64,000 nt of DNA from Nocardia arizonensis (lineage in GTDB: Bacteria > Actinomycetota > Actinomycetes > Mycobacteriales > Mycobacteriaceae). Made by a program: the position numbers and the translations under genes. This document shows, piece by piece, positions 8,457 through 16,367 of the stretch (the first letter of the stretch is position 1; every line of letters begins with the position of its first letter). The DNA lies in NCBI RefSeq assembly GCF_001310275.1, contig NZ_LGYZ01000036.1, positions 1 to 64,000 on the forward strand, given 5' to 3'. The notes beneath the pieces are model-generated. The model did no database searches, had not been told where the DNA came from, and saw only the letters and a program-made list of their open reading frames with translations.

Positions 8457-9437
8457 ATGCCCGCAGCCACACGCACCTACTGGCTCACCACCGCCTGCCG
8501 AATACAGCGCAAAGACCAATCATTGGTCATCGAACGTGCCGACGGAACACCGGTCCACATCCCGGTCACCGACGTCGCCGATATTGTCGCCTGCGAACCG
8601 GTCGACATCAATACCGCTGTGATCAGTCTGCTCAACACCCACGACATCGACCTACACCTGCTCGGCCACTACGGCGACTACACCGGATCCCTGCTCACCG
8701 CGGAATCGAGCACCTCCGGCCACACCGTCCTCGCGCAAGCACGACTGGCCGCCGACACCATCGCCGGTCTAGACATCGCCCGGCAGATAGTCCGCGCCAC
8801 TGCGTTCAACGTCCGCCGTGTCATCGATCGCGAACTCCTCACCCATCCCTTGAAGGTGCTGGAATCCTCGGTACAGCAGGCGGATACCCGCGAACAACTG
8901 ATGGGCGCCGAAGGCACATTCCGGCGCAGCGCATGGGAAGTGATCGATACCCGACTCCCGGATTGGCTCCAACTCCACGGGCGCAGCCGCCGTCCACCGC
9001 GCAACGCCGGCAACGCCTTCATCAGCTACGTCAACGGCATCACCTACACCCGCGCACTCACCGCCATCCGACTCACACCACTACACAGCGGCATCGCGTT
9101 CCTGCACGCCAGCATGCAACGCCAACGCCATTCCCTGGTCCTGGACCTCGCCGAAGTATTCAAACCATTGTTTGCCGAGCGACTGCTGTTGCGCCTGGCC
9201 CACAGAAACCAACTCACCACACAACATTTCGACCGCAAAGTCGACCACGCGGCGCTGAGCGAAGCCGGGCGCAAATTCGTCGTCGCGGCCGTGCGCGACG
9301 AACTCGCAACGACCGTCCAACACCGCAGCCTCAAGCGCAAAGTCGCCTACGAAGAACTGCTCTACCTCGAAGCACTCAAACTCACCCGCACCTCACTCGA
9401 ACAAACTTCCTACACACCATTCCGGATCTGGTGGTAG
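8457..9437 (+). CDS. cas1: Cas1 integrase, with an apparent active-site change
   Basis: Cas1 (326 aa) of the I-B type, which inserts new spacers at the leader end of the array together with Cas2. The family layout is intact through the core: NAFISYVNGITYTRALTAI (residues 186-204), GIAFLHAS (His217) and SLVLDLAEVFKP (Asp230, Glu233). In remembered I-B relatives the first segment reads ...YTTVLSEIY, where the Glu binds metal. Here that position is Ala203 (codon GCC), so one of the three ligands appears to be missing. The ATG directly follows the cas4 stop. No frameshift is visible. If the alignment is right, integration activity is doubtful. Confidence 0.93.
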   Translation: MPAATRTYWLTTACRIQRKDQSLVIERADGTPVHIPVTDVADIVACEPVDINTAVISLLNTHDIDLHLLGHYGDYTGSLLTAESSTSGHTVLAQARLAADTIAGLDIARQIVRATAFNVRRVIDRELLTHPLKVLESSVQQADTREQLMGAEGTFRRSAWEVIDTRLPDWLQLHGRSRRPPRNAGNAFISYVNGITYTRALTAIRLTPLHSGIAFLHASMQRQRHSLVLDLAEVFKPLFAERLLLRLAHRNQLTTQHFDRKVDHAALSEAGRKFVVAAVRDELATTVQHRSLKRKVAYEELLYLEALKLTRTSLEQTSYTPFRIWW

Positions 9438-9441
9438 GACC

Positions 9442-9705
9442 ATGTACGTCATCGTCGTCTACGACACCGCAGTCGAACGAAACCCCGTGGTACTCAGAAC
9501 CTGCCGCCAATATTTGCACCACGTCCAACGCAGCGTGTTCGAAGGTTCGCTCAGCCCTGCCCAATACCGACGCTTCCGAACCGCCATCGAAACCGCGATC
9601 GACCCCAGCTACGACAGTGTCCTCGTCTACACCTACCCACCCGGAACAACACCCCGCCGCGAATCCTGGGGAACAACCCAATCCGCCCCATCCACCATCA
9701 TCTGA
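9442..9705 (+). CDS. cas2: Cas2 adaptation protein
   Basis: Cas2 (87 aa), the small ferredoxin-fold partner that bridges two Cas1 dimers during spacer acquisition. MYVIVVYDTAVERN is the classical N-terminal strand with the conserved Asp8, followed by CRQYLHHVQRSVFEG and a C-terminal strand SVLVYTY. Starts 4 nt after cas1. The last about 15 residues are Ser/Thr/Pro-rich and look like a disordered tail. The leader and array 2 begin just downstream. Confidence 0.94.
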   Translation: MYVIVVYDTAVERNPVVLRTCRQYLHHVQRSVFEGSLSPAQYRRFRTAIETAIDPSYDSVLVYTYPPGTTPRRESWGTTQSAPSTII

Positions 9706-9818
9706 CGGCAAGATCATTGCAGCGACACGCCGAACACCACTGCACTACCGACAGTCTGCTGCAAAATACAACCAAAATACCCATCCCGCGATGCTGCAAC
9801 CAGCAGCTTTACTGTGGG
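9706..9818 (+). promoter_or_regulatory. leader of CRISPR array 2
   Basis: 113 nt between the cas2 stop and the first perfect repeat. It is richer in A/T than its surroundings, with AAAATACAACCAAAATAC near 9763-9780. Its position right after cas1-cas2 and before the undegraded end of the array identifies it as the leader, where the crRNA promoter and the integration site should lie. No clear -35/-10 pair can be named. Confidence 0.7.
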
Positions 9819-10519
9819 GTCCTCATCGCCCCTGCGAGGGTTGGCAACATCTGGCGCGACCACACCACCAGAGAATTCACGGTCTCGTCCTCATCGCCCC
9901 TGCGAGGGTTGGCAACCGGTCGCGGTCGGCGCGGCCGTCCAGTTCGGCGAGGACGTCCTCATCGCCCCTGCGAGGGTTGGCAACGCGAAGCACCGTTCGA
10001 TCGCGAACCGCACCGTGGCGAGTCCTCATCGCCCCTGCGAGGGTTGGCAACAGCCGAAGATGACCACTCCGGTACCGCCGATAGCCCCCGGTCCTCATCG
10101 CCCCTGCGAGGGTTGGCAACAGGGAGGCGAGACGAGATAGGTTGCGAGACAATGAAGTCCTCATCGCCCCTGCGAGGGTTGGCAACGCGTCGCGCAGCTG
10201 GCCGCGCCGCCACTCGGCCAGGTCCTCATCGCCCCTGCGAGGGTTGGCAACGCCATGACGCGGGACTCGGCGAAGTTCACCGGGCACCCGTCCTCATCGC
10301 CCCTGCGAGGGTTGGCAACAGTTCGTCGTGGACGACGAGGGGTTCCCGGTCCCGCGTCCTCATCGCCCCTGCGAGAGTTGGCAACCCGGGGTGGCTCGTG
10401 CCTACCGGATGTCCGAGGAAGGTCCTCATCGCCCCTGCGAGGGTTGGCAACAGGTCCTGACCGAGGACGGTGCGGCATGAGCGCACCCGGTCCTCATCGC
10501 CCCTGCGAGGGTTGGCAAC

Positions 10520-10557
10520 GCGTCATCGACACCGAGCGCGGCAGTGCCAGCAAGTAC
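10520..10557 (+). other. spacer 11 of array 2, similar to the resident prophage
   Basis: A 38-nt spacer whose translation contains IDTERGSASKY, the same residues found in the P-loop ATPase at the right edge of the window. At DNA level it matches minus-strand bases 63872 down to 63835 at 32 of 38 positions. Mismatches fall at spacer positions 2, 3, 5, 17, 26 and 38. Three of these are in the first five bases, the seed of type I systems. The spacer was probably taken from a related phage. Confidence 0.9.
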
Positions 10558-11694
10558 GTCCTCATCGCCCCTGCGAGGGTTGGCAACGGTTCTGGAGGTA
10601 GTTCGCCAGAGATCGCGCCGTGGTCCTCATCGCCCCTGCGAGGGTTGGCAACACGAGTTGGGCCAGCTACTCCCGCAGGTGCTTCATGAGTCCTCATCGC
10701 CCCTGCGAGGGTTGGCAACCGAACGCGGGCGCGCCGATCGACTCGTCTGCAACCAGTGTCCTCATCGCCCCTGCGAGGGTTGGCAACGCTACGCCGGTGT
10801 CCTCGGATGGATCGGCCTGTCCGTCCTCATCGCCCCTGCGAGGGTTGGCAACAGTTTGAGCACCGCAGCACCCTGGATGACGGCGGCGGGTCCTCATCGC
10901 CCCTGCGAGGGTTGGCAACGGGGATTTGGTTTGCACGAACATGGGTCCGGTCCTGTCCTCATCGCCCCTGCGAGGGTTGGCAACATGCAGCACCGATACC
11001 GGGCAGTCTCCACCCCCCCGGGTCCTCATCGCCCCTGCGAGGGTTGGCAACTCCGAGGCGGGCGTGTGGGCGGTGGCGGGGAGGTCGGGTCCTCATCGCC
11101 CCTGCGAGGGTTGGCAACTCGGTTGATGCGCCGCTACGTCACCGAGTGGCGGGAGGTGTCCTCATCGCCCCTGCGAGGGTTGGCAACGTCTACTCCCGGT
11201 ATACGAGTGCAGCGGCAGGGGGCAAGCACGTCCTCATCGCCCCTGCGAGGGTTGGCAACGGGGTGAAGACGCAGATACGCAATCGTCCGGCATCCCGTCC
11301 TCATCGCCCCTGCGAGGGTTGGCAACTGCCGTCTGGTCTGGGGAAACGCCCTCTGCCGGGCTTGTGTCCTCATCGCCCCTGCGAGGGTTGGCAACGGCAT
11401 CTGGTCGCTCCTGGATTCTGGTCGGTCGGTCTGGTCCTCATCGCCCCTGCGAGGGTTGGCAACTCGTCGTGGTCGATGCGCGCGATCCGCAATCGGTTGC
11501 CGCGTCCTCATCGCCCCTGCGAGGGTTGGCAACATGTAATGCCGGATCGCCACAGACGACCCCGCCGAAGTCCTCATCGCCCCTGCGAGGGTTGGCAACA
11601 GGGGTACGTGCACGGCGACCTCAACATCGAGTGGAGTCCTCATCGCCCCTGCGAGGGTTGGCAACACAGGATCGGCCAGAAAGGCGCGTACGTG

Positions 11695-11700
11695 CTCGAC
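11695..11700 (+). repeat. target-site duplication, left copy (CTCGAC)
   Basis: The six bases before the transposon end TGTTGG are CTCGAC, and the same six follow the other end at 14975-14980. Joining 11666-11700 to 14981-14982 gives one 37-nt spacer between two perfect repeats. This is strong evidence that the pair marks the insertion of the element into a spacer. Confidence 0.9.
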
Positions 11701-11754
11701 TGTTGGCCGCCGCTGAGTTTGCCGATGTTGGCGTCATTGGTGGTGCCGATGATG
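11701..11754 (+). repeat. left transposon end
   Basis: Starts TGTTGGCCGCCGCTGAG at 11701 and contains the subterminal repeat CGTCATTGGTGGTGCCGATG at 11732-11751. This is the end nearest the ATPase gene. The similar 20-mer at the other end differs at two positions. Confidence 0.8.
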
Positions 11755-11844
11755 AGGGGATGGGAACGGCCTCGCTCGGCTGGGTGAGCGAGGCCGTGGT
11801 CGGTGTGGTGACGGTGTGGGTCGTCGACCTGGTGGTGGTGTGGG

Positions 11845-12660
11845 TCAGTCGTTGCCGGTTTCGGTGATGGCGATGCGGGCGGATTTCTCGTCGACGATGG
11901 CGTTGCCGGCGGCGAACGCGGCGGTGAGAGCGTGGACGGCGAGGTTGTTGACCGCGCGGGGGTGTCCGCGGGATGCGTTGTGGATCAACCCGATTGCGTC
12001 GTCGCTGAACAGGGTGTCTTGGCGGCCGGCTATGCGGCAGTGGTGGCGGATGTAGTCGGCGGTGTCCTCGGGTGCCATGCCGGTGAGGGTGTAGCGCATG
12101 GAGATGCGCTGGTCGAGCGCGGCCAGGATTCCCAGGCGGAGGCGTTGGCGCAGGGTGGGCTGGCCGACGAGCAGAGCGGCGAACGGGCTGCCGGAGTCCA
12201 TGTCGTGGTTGGTGAGCATACGGATGGCCTCCAATTGGTGATTGTCGAGCAGGTGGGCTTCGTCGATCACCACGACTGGTGTGCGCCCGCGTTCGGCGTG
12301 TTCGGCGGCGAGGGCGTCGGCGGCCTGCGGGGCCAGGGTGGCGGTGTAGAAGCTCGGGCTGTGCCCGAGCGCGCTGACGATGTGGTGGAGCATGCCGCGG
12401 ACCCCGATCGAGGGGTTCGGCAGATAGATCACGATGTGGCGGGAGGCGTCCAGGGCAGCGGTGGCGGCGCGGACGGCGACGGTTTTGCCGGCGCCGACCT
12501 CGCCGGTGATGACGCCGATGGCGTGCTGGTCGACGCACCAGGTGATGCGGGCGACGGCTTCGCCGTGGCCGGGGTGGCGGTGCAGCATGCCGGGCGCGAG
12601 ATTCCGGCCGAAGGGCATTGTCGTGAAACCGTAATGCGATTGCAGGCGTTGAATACTCAC
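11845..12660 (-). CDS. transposition AAA ATPase (TniB/ExeA-like)
   Basis: AAA+ ATPase (271 aa) expected to act as the target-selection and regulator subunit of the transposase, as TnsC, TniB and IstB do. Walker A GEVGAGKT (about 53-60), Walker B VVVIDEAH (about 129-136), then a sensor region LLVGQPTLRQRL and an arginine-rich lid. The ExeA-like start (HYGFTTMPFGRNL) is typical of transposon ATPases in actinobacteria. The ATG overlaps the transposase stop as ATGA, so the two are translated together. It is the last gene of the element; 144 nt separate it from the terminus. Confidence 0.88.
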   Translation of the reverse strand: MSIQRLQSHYGFTTMPFGRNLAPGMLHRHPGHGEAVARITWCVDQHAIGVITGEVGAGKTVAVRAATAALDASRHIVIYLPNPSIGVRGMLHHIVSALGHSPSFYTATLAPQAADALAAEHAERGRTPVVVIDEAHLLDNHQLEAIRMLTNHDMDSGSPFAALLVGQPTLRQRLRLGILAALDQRISMRYTLTGMAPEDTADYIRHHCRIAGRQDTLFSDDAIGLIHNASRGHPRAVNNLAVHALTAAFAAGNAIVDEKSARIAITETGND

Positions 12661-14126
12661 TGTCCGGCCTCGTTTCGCGTGGTTTCGGCCTGGTAGAGGG
12701 CGTCGTAGCCGATGCGCTGGTCGCGGCGCAGTTGCTCGTGATGGGCCTGCGCGGTGAGCTTCAGATAGTCGATCCCGGTCGACGCCGCCGGCTCCGGTGA
12801 GCTGATCTCGGGTCGGGCTTTGGGGTGTGCGTGGCGGGTGATGGTGTGGGGCACCGCTTTTCCGTAACTCTTCTCGCGGTATCGGACGTCGATGGTTTCC
12901 ATGTCGAACGGGGAGAACACCAACTCGACCCGCCGTCCGGCCAGGGCGGGTTCGACGAGGTAGGTGTTGGAATGCAGCGAGACGGTGCCGGTCTTGGTGA
13001 CGGTGCGGTACTCGCTCCAGAGGAACGCCTCGGTCAGATCCGGCGCGGTCGGGATCGCCGGGGCCCGGCCCAGGCGTTCCCAGCTGGTGTCCCAGCGGGC
13101 CAGCGGACTCTGCCCGGTTTCCGAATGGACACGCCGGTGGTATTCGATCTCGACCCAGGCCGCGAACAGGCCGTTCAACTCGAACAACGCGGCCCGGTGG
13201 TCCATCCCCGATTCGGCGATCTGTTCGGCGGTGGTGTCGGGAACCTCGACCAGGAACTGATCGCGGACGGTGCGGAACACCCTCTCGATCTTCCCTCGGC
13301 CCTGCGGGCGGCCGGGTGTCGAATGAATCAGGCGGACACCGAGTTTCGCGCAGGCCCGCAGCAGCCAGGCATCGACGAACGCGCTGCCGTTGTCAACATA
13401 AACCGACTCCGGAACCCCGCGCGCGGCCAGCGCGGGCTCCAGCGCCGCCGCCAACCGGACGGTGTCCTCGGCGAACCCGAACCGGTAACCCGGCATCAAC
13501 CGGCTGTGGTCGTCGAGAAAAGCGAACAGGTAGGTTTTCCTGCCACCCACTCTCGGGCCGTGCAGAGCATCGCCCACCCAGAGTTCGTTCGGGTGGTCGG
13601 CCTCGAACCGGCCGAACACGACCGGATTCGGCCCGGCGGCCGGGCCTATCAGGTCCAGGCGGTGGAAATGCCGCAGCAGCGTCGATTCCGACGGCGCCCA
13701 CCCGGTCCAGGCGCGCAGGATCCGCTGCACCTGCGCGACGGTGCGGGCCGGGTTCTCCCGCTTCAACGCCGCCGCCATCTCCAGCACACCGGTATCGGTG
13801 CGGATGCTCGACTGCCGCACCGAGGGCACCAATTCCTCGAAGCCCCCGTGCCGCCACCGGCGAATCCAGCGATCGAGGGTGTCGCGGGAATAGGTGACCC
13901 GATTCCCGAACGGATCGGCATGCGTGCGCGAGGCGATCTCCCGCACGATCTTTCCTCGCGCCTTCGGCCCCAGACTCTGGTCCAGGGCCGGGCAGATCAG
14001 CTGATACCGGAACAACGCGAGCGCTTGGGCTCTTTCCCGGCGACGAACTTCTTCCTGGTCGGCACTCAATACCAGTGTCCTCCTCACAATTCGGCGCTGC
14101 CCGGCATCAACACCGTTGCCGGGCAA
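12657..14126 (-). CDS. DDE transposase/integrase (TniA-like)
   Basis: Catalytic transposase (up to 489 aa) with an N-terminal HTH (RDTLDRWIRRWRHGGFEELV, about 81-100) and an RNase H-fold rve core. The DDE triad is visible: Asp186 (VGDALHG), Asp245 (YVDNGSAF) and Glu281 (QGRGKIERVF). A Mu-type C-terminal beta-barrel follows, ending in a charged tail that may contact the ATPase. The start is uncertain: GAGGAGG lies about 10 nt before an in-frame TTG at 14069, which would shorten the protein by 19 residues; the ATG at 14126 has no such site. All catalytic residues are present. Confidence 0.9.
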   Translation of the reverse strand: MPGNGVDAGQRRIVRRTLVLSADQEEVRRRERAQALALFRYQLICPALDQSLGPKARGKIVREIASRTHADPFGNRVTYSRDTLDRWIRRWRHGGFEELVPSVRQSSIRTDTGVLEMAAALKRENPARTVAQVQRILRAWTGWAPSESTLLRHFHRLDLIGPAAGPNPVVFGRFEADHPNELWVGDALHGPRVGGRKTYLFAFLDDHSRLMPGYRFGFAEDTVRLAAALEPALAARGVPESVYVDNGSAFVDAWLLRACAKLGVRLIHSTPGRPQGRGKIERVFRTVRDQFLVEVPDTTAEQIAESGMDHRAALFELNGLFAAWVEIEYHRRVHSETGQSPLARWDTSWERLGRAPAIPTAPDLTEAFLWSEYRTVTKTGTVSLHSNTYLVEPALAGRRVELVFSPFDMETIDVRYREKSYGKAVPHTITRHAHPKARPEISSPEPAASTGIDYLKLTAQAHHEQLRRDQRIGYDALYQAETTRNEAGQ

Positions 14127-14164
14127 TAACTCCGGTGAGGATCACCCGTGAGACCCCGGTAGCG

Positions 14165-14776
14165 TCAGGGGCAACTCGTGTTGCGACCGGCCCGGCCCGA
14201 TCCCGGCGGCCGGCCCGGAGCCAGAAGCCGACCACCAGTAGCGGCCACCGCCACCCCGGCCGGCGTCACCACGCCGAGGTCGACGAACCGATCACCGATC
14301 ACCGACGCAGCCCACTCGATCGCGGTCACCACGTCGGCCCACACAGATCCGGTGGCTTTCGGGACCCTCACATCCACCCCCGCCGACACCCCCAGCCCGA
14401 CGAACTCCGCCCGCACCGCCTCCAACCGACCCGCCGTCCGCCGCAGCCAACCCCGCACCGTCGCGGCGACCAGCCCGAGCCGGACCGCGATCCGGCGATG
14501 ACCGAGCCCGCCCGCACGGGCGGCGAGCACGGCCCAGATCACCGCCGCCCCATATGCCCTGCGCAGCAGCAAAGTCACCGGCAACAACACATGCGTCACC
14601 CCACAGCCCCGGCAACGAGCGCGCCGAGGCCGCACCCGCTCACCGACCGGCCCGACCCGCCGCGGTCGTGCCCACCCCCACCGGGCCAACACCCCGACAA
14701 CACATGCCGGGCACCGGATCTCACCCGCCACCAGCCGTGTCTCGACGCGAACCAGATCGACCTCTACCGTGACCAC
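14165..14776 (-). CDS. DUF6431-like zinc-ribbon/HTH protein of the transposon
   Basis: Protein of 203 aa encoded first in the element, upstream of the transposase. It shows a CPAC...CRGCG pair of cysteines (a zinc ribbon), then a resolvase-like helix-turn-helix (GLGHRRIAVRLGLVAATVRGWLRRT). This looks like the DUF6431 proteins that often accompany such transposase/ATPase pairs; the family name is from memory. A DNA-binding role, such as end recognition or transcriptional control of the element, is an inference. GTG start at 14776. Confidence 0.7.
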   Translation of the reverse strand: MVTVEVDLVRVETRLVAGEIRCPACVVGVLARWGWARPRRVGPVGERVRPRRARCRGCGVTHVLLPVTLLLRRAYGAAVIWAVLAARAGGLGHRRIAVRLGLVAATVRGWLRRTAGRLEAVRAEFVGLGVSAGVDVRVPKATGSVWADVVTAIEWAASVIGDRFVDLGVVTPAGVAVAATGGRLLAPGRPPGSGRAGRNTSCP

Positions 14777-14914
14777 CAGTGCCTCCGAGCACTACGCACG
14801 GCACCCCGCCACAGGATCCGCCAAGACCAAGCCGGGGTGCCGTGCACCCTGCAATGCTCGTCACCCTGACGGTGGAGACCACCACGATCAACTCGAACCC
14901 GACGCCGAACATCA

Positions 14915-14974
14915 CATCGGCAACACCAACGACGACTCAGCCCCCGTAATCGTCATCCCCAATGACGCTCAACA
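14915..14974 (-). repeat. right transposon end
   Basis: Read inward from 14974 it begins TGTTGAGCGTCATTGGGGAT and then carries CGTCGTTGGTGTTGCCGATG at 14934-14915. The two segments resemble each other and the single left-end copy. The outer boundary is set by the duplicated CTCGAC that follows. Confidence 0.8.
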
Positions 14975-14980
14975 CTCGAC
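14975..14980 (+). repeat. target-site duplication, right copy (CTCGAC)
   Basis: Second copy of the 6-bp duplication, followed by GC (14981-14982) and then a perfect CRISPR repeat. Together with 11666-11700 it restores the interrupted spacer. Confidence 0.9.
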
Positions 14981-15743
14981 GCGTCCTCATCGCCCCTGCG
15001 AGGGTTGGCAACGTGGGCAGCATCAGTGGGGCACCGTTCATACCCGGGTCCTCATCGCCCCTGCGAGGGTTGGCAACAGGATCACCCCGGTCTACGCCGC
15101 CGATCGGCAGGCCCCGTCCTCATCGCCCCTGCGAGGGTTGGCAACCTGAAGTACCGCAGGTCTTGGAGGGACAGACGGTCGGGCATGTCCTCATCGCCCC
15201 TGCGAGGGTTGGCAACCTGATGCCGGGCAGGATGTGGCCGGACAGCCACGGGTCCTCATCGCCCCTGCGAGGGTTGGCAACCGGCGTGGGGGCGCGGCGA
15301 GGACCCCCGACTACTGTTGTCCTCATCGCCCCTGCGAGGGTTGGCAACGCGTCCGGCAAGCCTCTGCAATTCGCGGCCGACGCGTCCTCATCGCCCCTGC
15401 GAGGGTTGGCAACGACGAGTAGCCCTGGACAGGTTCCCTGAGAGCCTTGTCCTCATCGCCCCTGCGAGGGTTGGCAACCCGTCCAGCAGTCGATGGCCTG
15501 GTCGGACTGGCGCAGGTCCTCATCGCCCCTGCGAGGGTTGGCAACTGGCTCGGTGAGGTGGATGACCGAGAGCTGCGTCACGTCCTCATCGCCCCTGCGA
15601 GGGTTGGCAACGCGAAGCGAGTGTGCTTGCGGTAGTTGGCGGCCTCGTGTCCTCATCGCCCCTGCGAGGGTTGGCAACAGGTCGGACCGCTGAGCGGGTC
15701 GGCGGCTTCGGCCGGTCCTCATCGCCTTGCGAGGGTTGGCAAC
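14981..15743 (+). CRISPR. CRISPR array 2, leader-distal part
   Basis: Twelve further repeats (first 14983-15012, last 15715-15743) with 11 spacers of 35-41 nt. All repeats but the last match the consensus; the last is shortened to 29 nt (ATCGCCTTGC), the expected decay at the trailer end. This is the distal part of the array that begins at 9819, cut off from its leader by 3.3 kb of transposon. Unless a promoter in the transposon reads out, these 11 spacers may no longer be expressed: all transposon genes are on the opposite strand. Confidence 0.97.
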
Positions 15744-15987
15744 CGGTCTGCCGACAGGAAGCTGCCAAGAAATACGCTGGGCACTGGCAGCGTCGTCCCT
15801 GCGCAACGTGCGCTCAACGGTCGGCGCTCCTCGAAACGCGGCTGAACTATCAGCTTGAGCCATGCTCGAACAGACGTCTTCGGCAGATGGGACCGCGCCC
15901 GTAACCGCGGTCTCCCGACCCCAGGTAATGACCGCCATTACGCGGCCGTGCCCTGGCGTAAGCCAACGGCGTGGTTGTTGGACGGTC
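15744..15987. other. trailer between array 2 and prophage genes
   Basis: 244 nt with no gene, no tRNA-like cloverleaf and no repeat that I can pair with another site. A prophage attachment site could lie here, because array sequence ends at 15743 and phage genes start at 15988, but no core sequence is visible. Confidence 0.4.
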
Positions 15988-16314
15988 TCAGTCGTCTCGG
16001 ATGACCGGTCCGCGGAACCAGCAGTAGGGTAGACGGCTTTCGGGGTAATTGAGGTAGAGATTGTATGCGGCACGGGTGCGGTGCCCGATTCCGTCGGTCT
16101 TGCTGGGTTCGATCAAATATTCGACGGCGAGTGGGGTGACGGATGTGGCGGGCCAGGTGGTCAGTAGTTCGTCCTCGGTGTCGTAGATATCGATCCACGA
16201 TGTCGTGCCGTCCGGCAGTGGAGAGTCGGTGATTTCGAATCGTTGGACGAACGCGGCACCACGGGTGAGCACGATCGTGTAGCGGTGGGGTCGGTATCCG
16301 AGGTAGTCAGCCAT
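15988..16314 (-). CDS. LtfC-like phage protein
   Basis: Small protein (108 aa) at the very end of the late operon. The opening YTIVLTRGAAFVQRFEITD, followed by a run of alternating beta-strands, resembles the LtfC/p132/Gp6 beta-sandwich family that occurs near tail and lysis genes of actinophages. It probably belongs to the virion or receptor-binding apparatus; the exact role is not known. The closeness to the CRISPR trailer makes it the left-most phage gene. Confidence 0.6.
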   Translation of the reverse strand: MADYLGYRPHRYTIVLTRGAAFVQRFEITDSPLPDGTTSWIDIYDTEDELLTTWPATSVTPLAVEYLIEPSKTDGIGHRTRAAYNLYLNYPESRLPYCWFRGPVIRDD

Positions 16315-16367
16315 GTGGTGTGTACAGGGCCGGGCTCCCGTTCGAGATGCCCGGCCCAGGTCGGCGG

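Larger units (their letters stand above)
9819..11700 (+). CRISPR. CRISPR array 2, leader-proximal part (interrupted)
   Basis: Twenty-eight 30-nt repeats (first 9819-9848, last 11636-11665) identical to those of array 1, with 27 complete spacers of 35-42 nt. Only repeat 10356-10385 differs (GAGAGTTGG). The 28th spacer starts at 11666 but is cut at 11700 by the transposon; its missing two bases are at 14981-14982. Spacer 11 (10520-10557) resembles the prophage ATPase gene near the right edge of the window. Spacer 21 (11188-11229, 42 nt) is unusually long. Translating the repeat gives the peptide SSPLRGLAT or LIAPARVGN in long spurious open frames, which should not be annotated as proteins. Confidence 0.98.
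11701..14974. mobile_element. three-gene DDE transposon inserted in a CRISPR spacer
   Basis: A 3274-bp element that carries three minus-strand genes (DUF6431-like, DDE transposase, AAA ATPase). Both termini begin TGTTG when read inward. Subterminal 20-bp repeats of the pattern CGTCRTTGGTGKTGCCGATG lie at 11732-11751 (+) and 14915-14934 (-), and a third, diverged copy lies right at the right terminus (14953-14970, -). Multiple transposase-binding repeats at both ends plus a transposase/ATPase pair resemble the Tn7/Tn5053/IS21 group. The 6-bp duplication is one longer than the usual 5 bp of Tn7-like elements. It has no cas genes and no recognisable TniQ/TnsD, so it is not a CRISPR-guided transposon. 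All three reading frames are open, so it may still be active. Confidence 0.9.

Noticed and set aside
10588..10622. Spacer 12 as a match to the prophage capsid gene (RSLAN peptide in both)
   Set aside because: Only five residues in common and poor DNA identity; short peptides recur by chance.
11701..14974. The transposon as a CRISPR-associated (CAST) element
   Set aside because: The cas operon lies outside the element's ends, includes cas3 and cas1-cas2, and no TniQ/TnsD gene is seen. It only uses the array as a landing place.
15744..15987. A prophage attachment site or tRNA at the CRISPR/prophage border
   Set aside because: No tRNA fold and no direct repeat with the other end visible; the right end of the prophage is outside the window.
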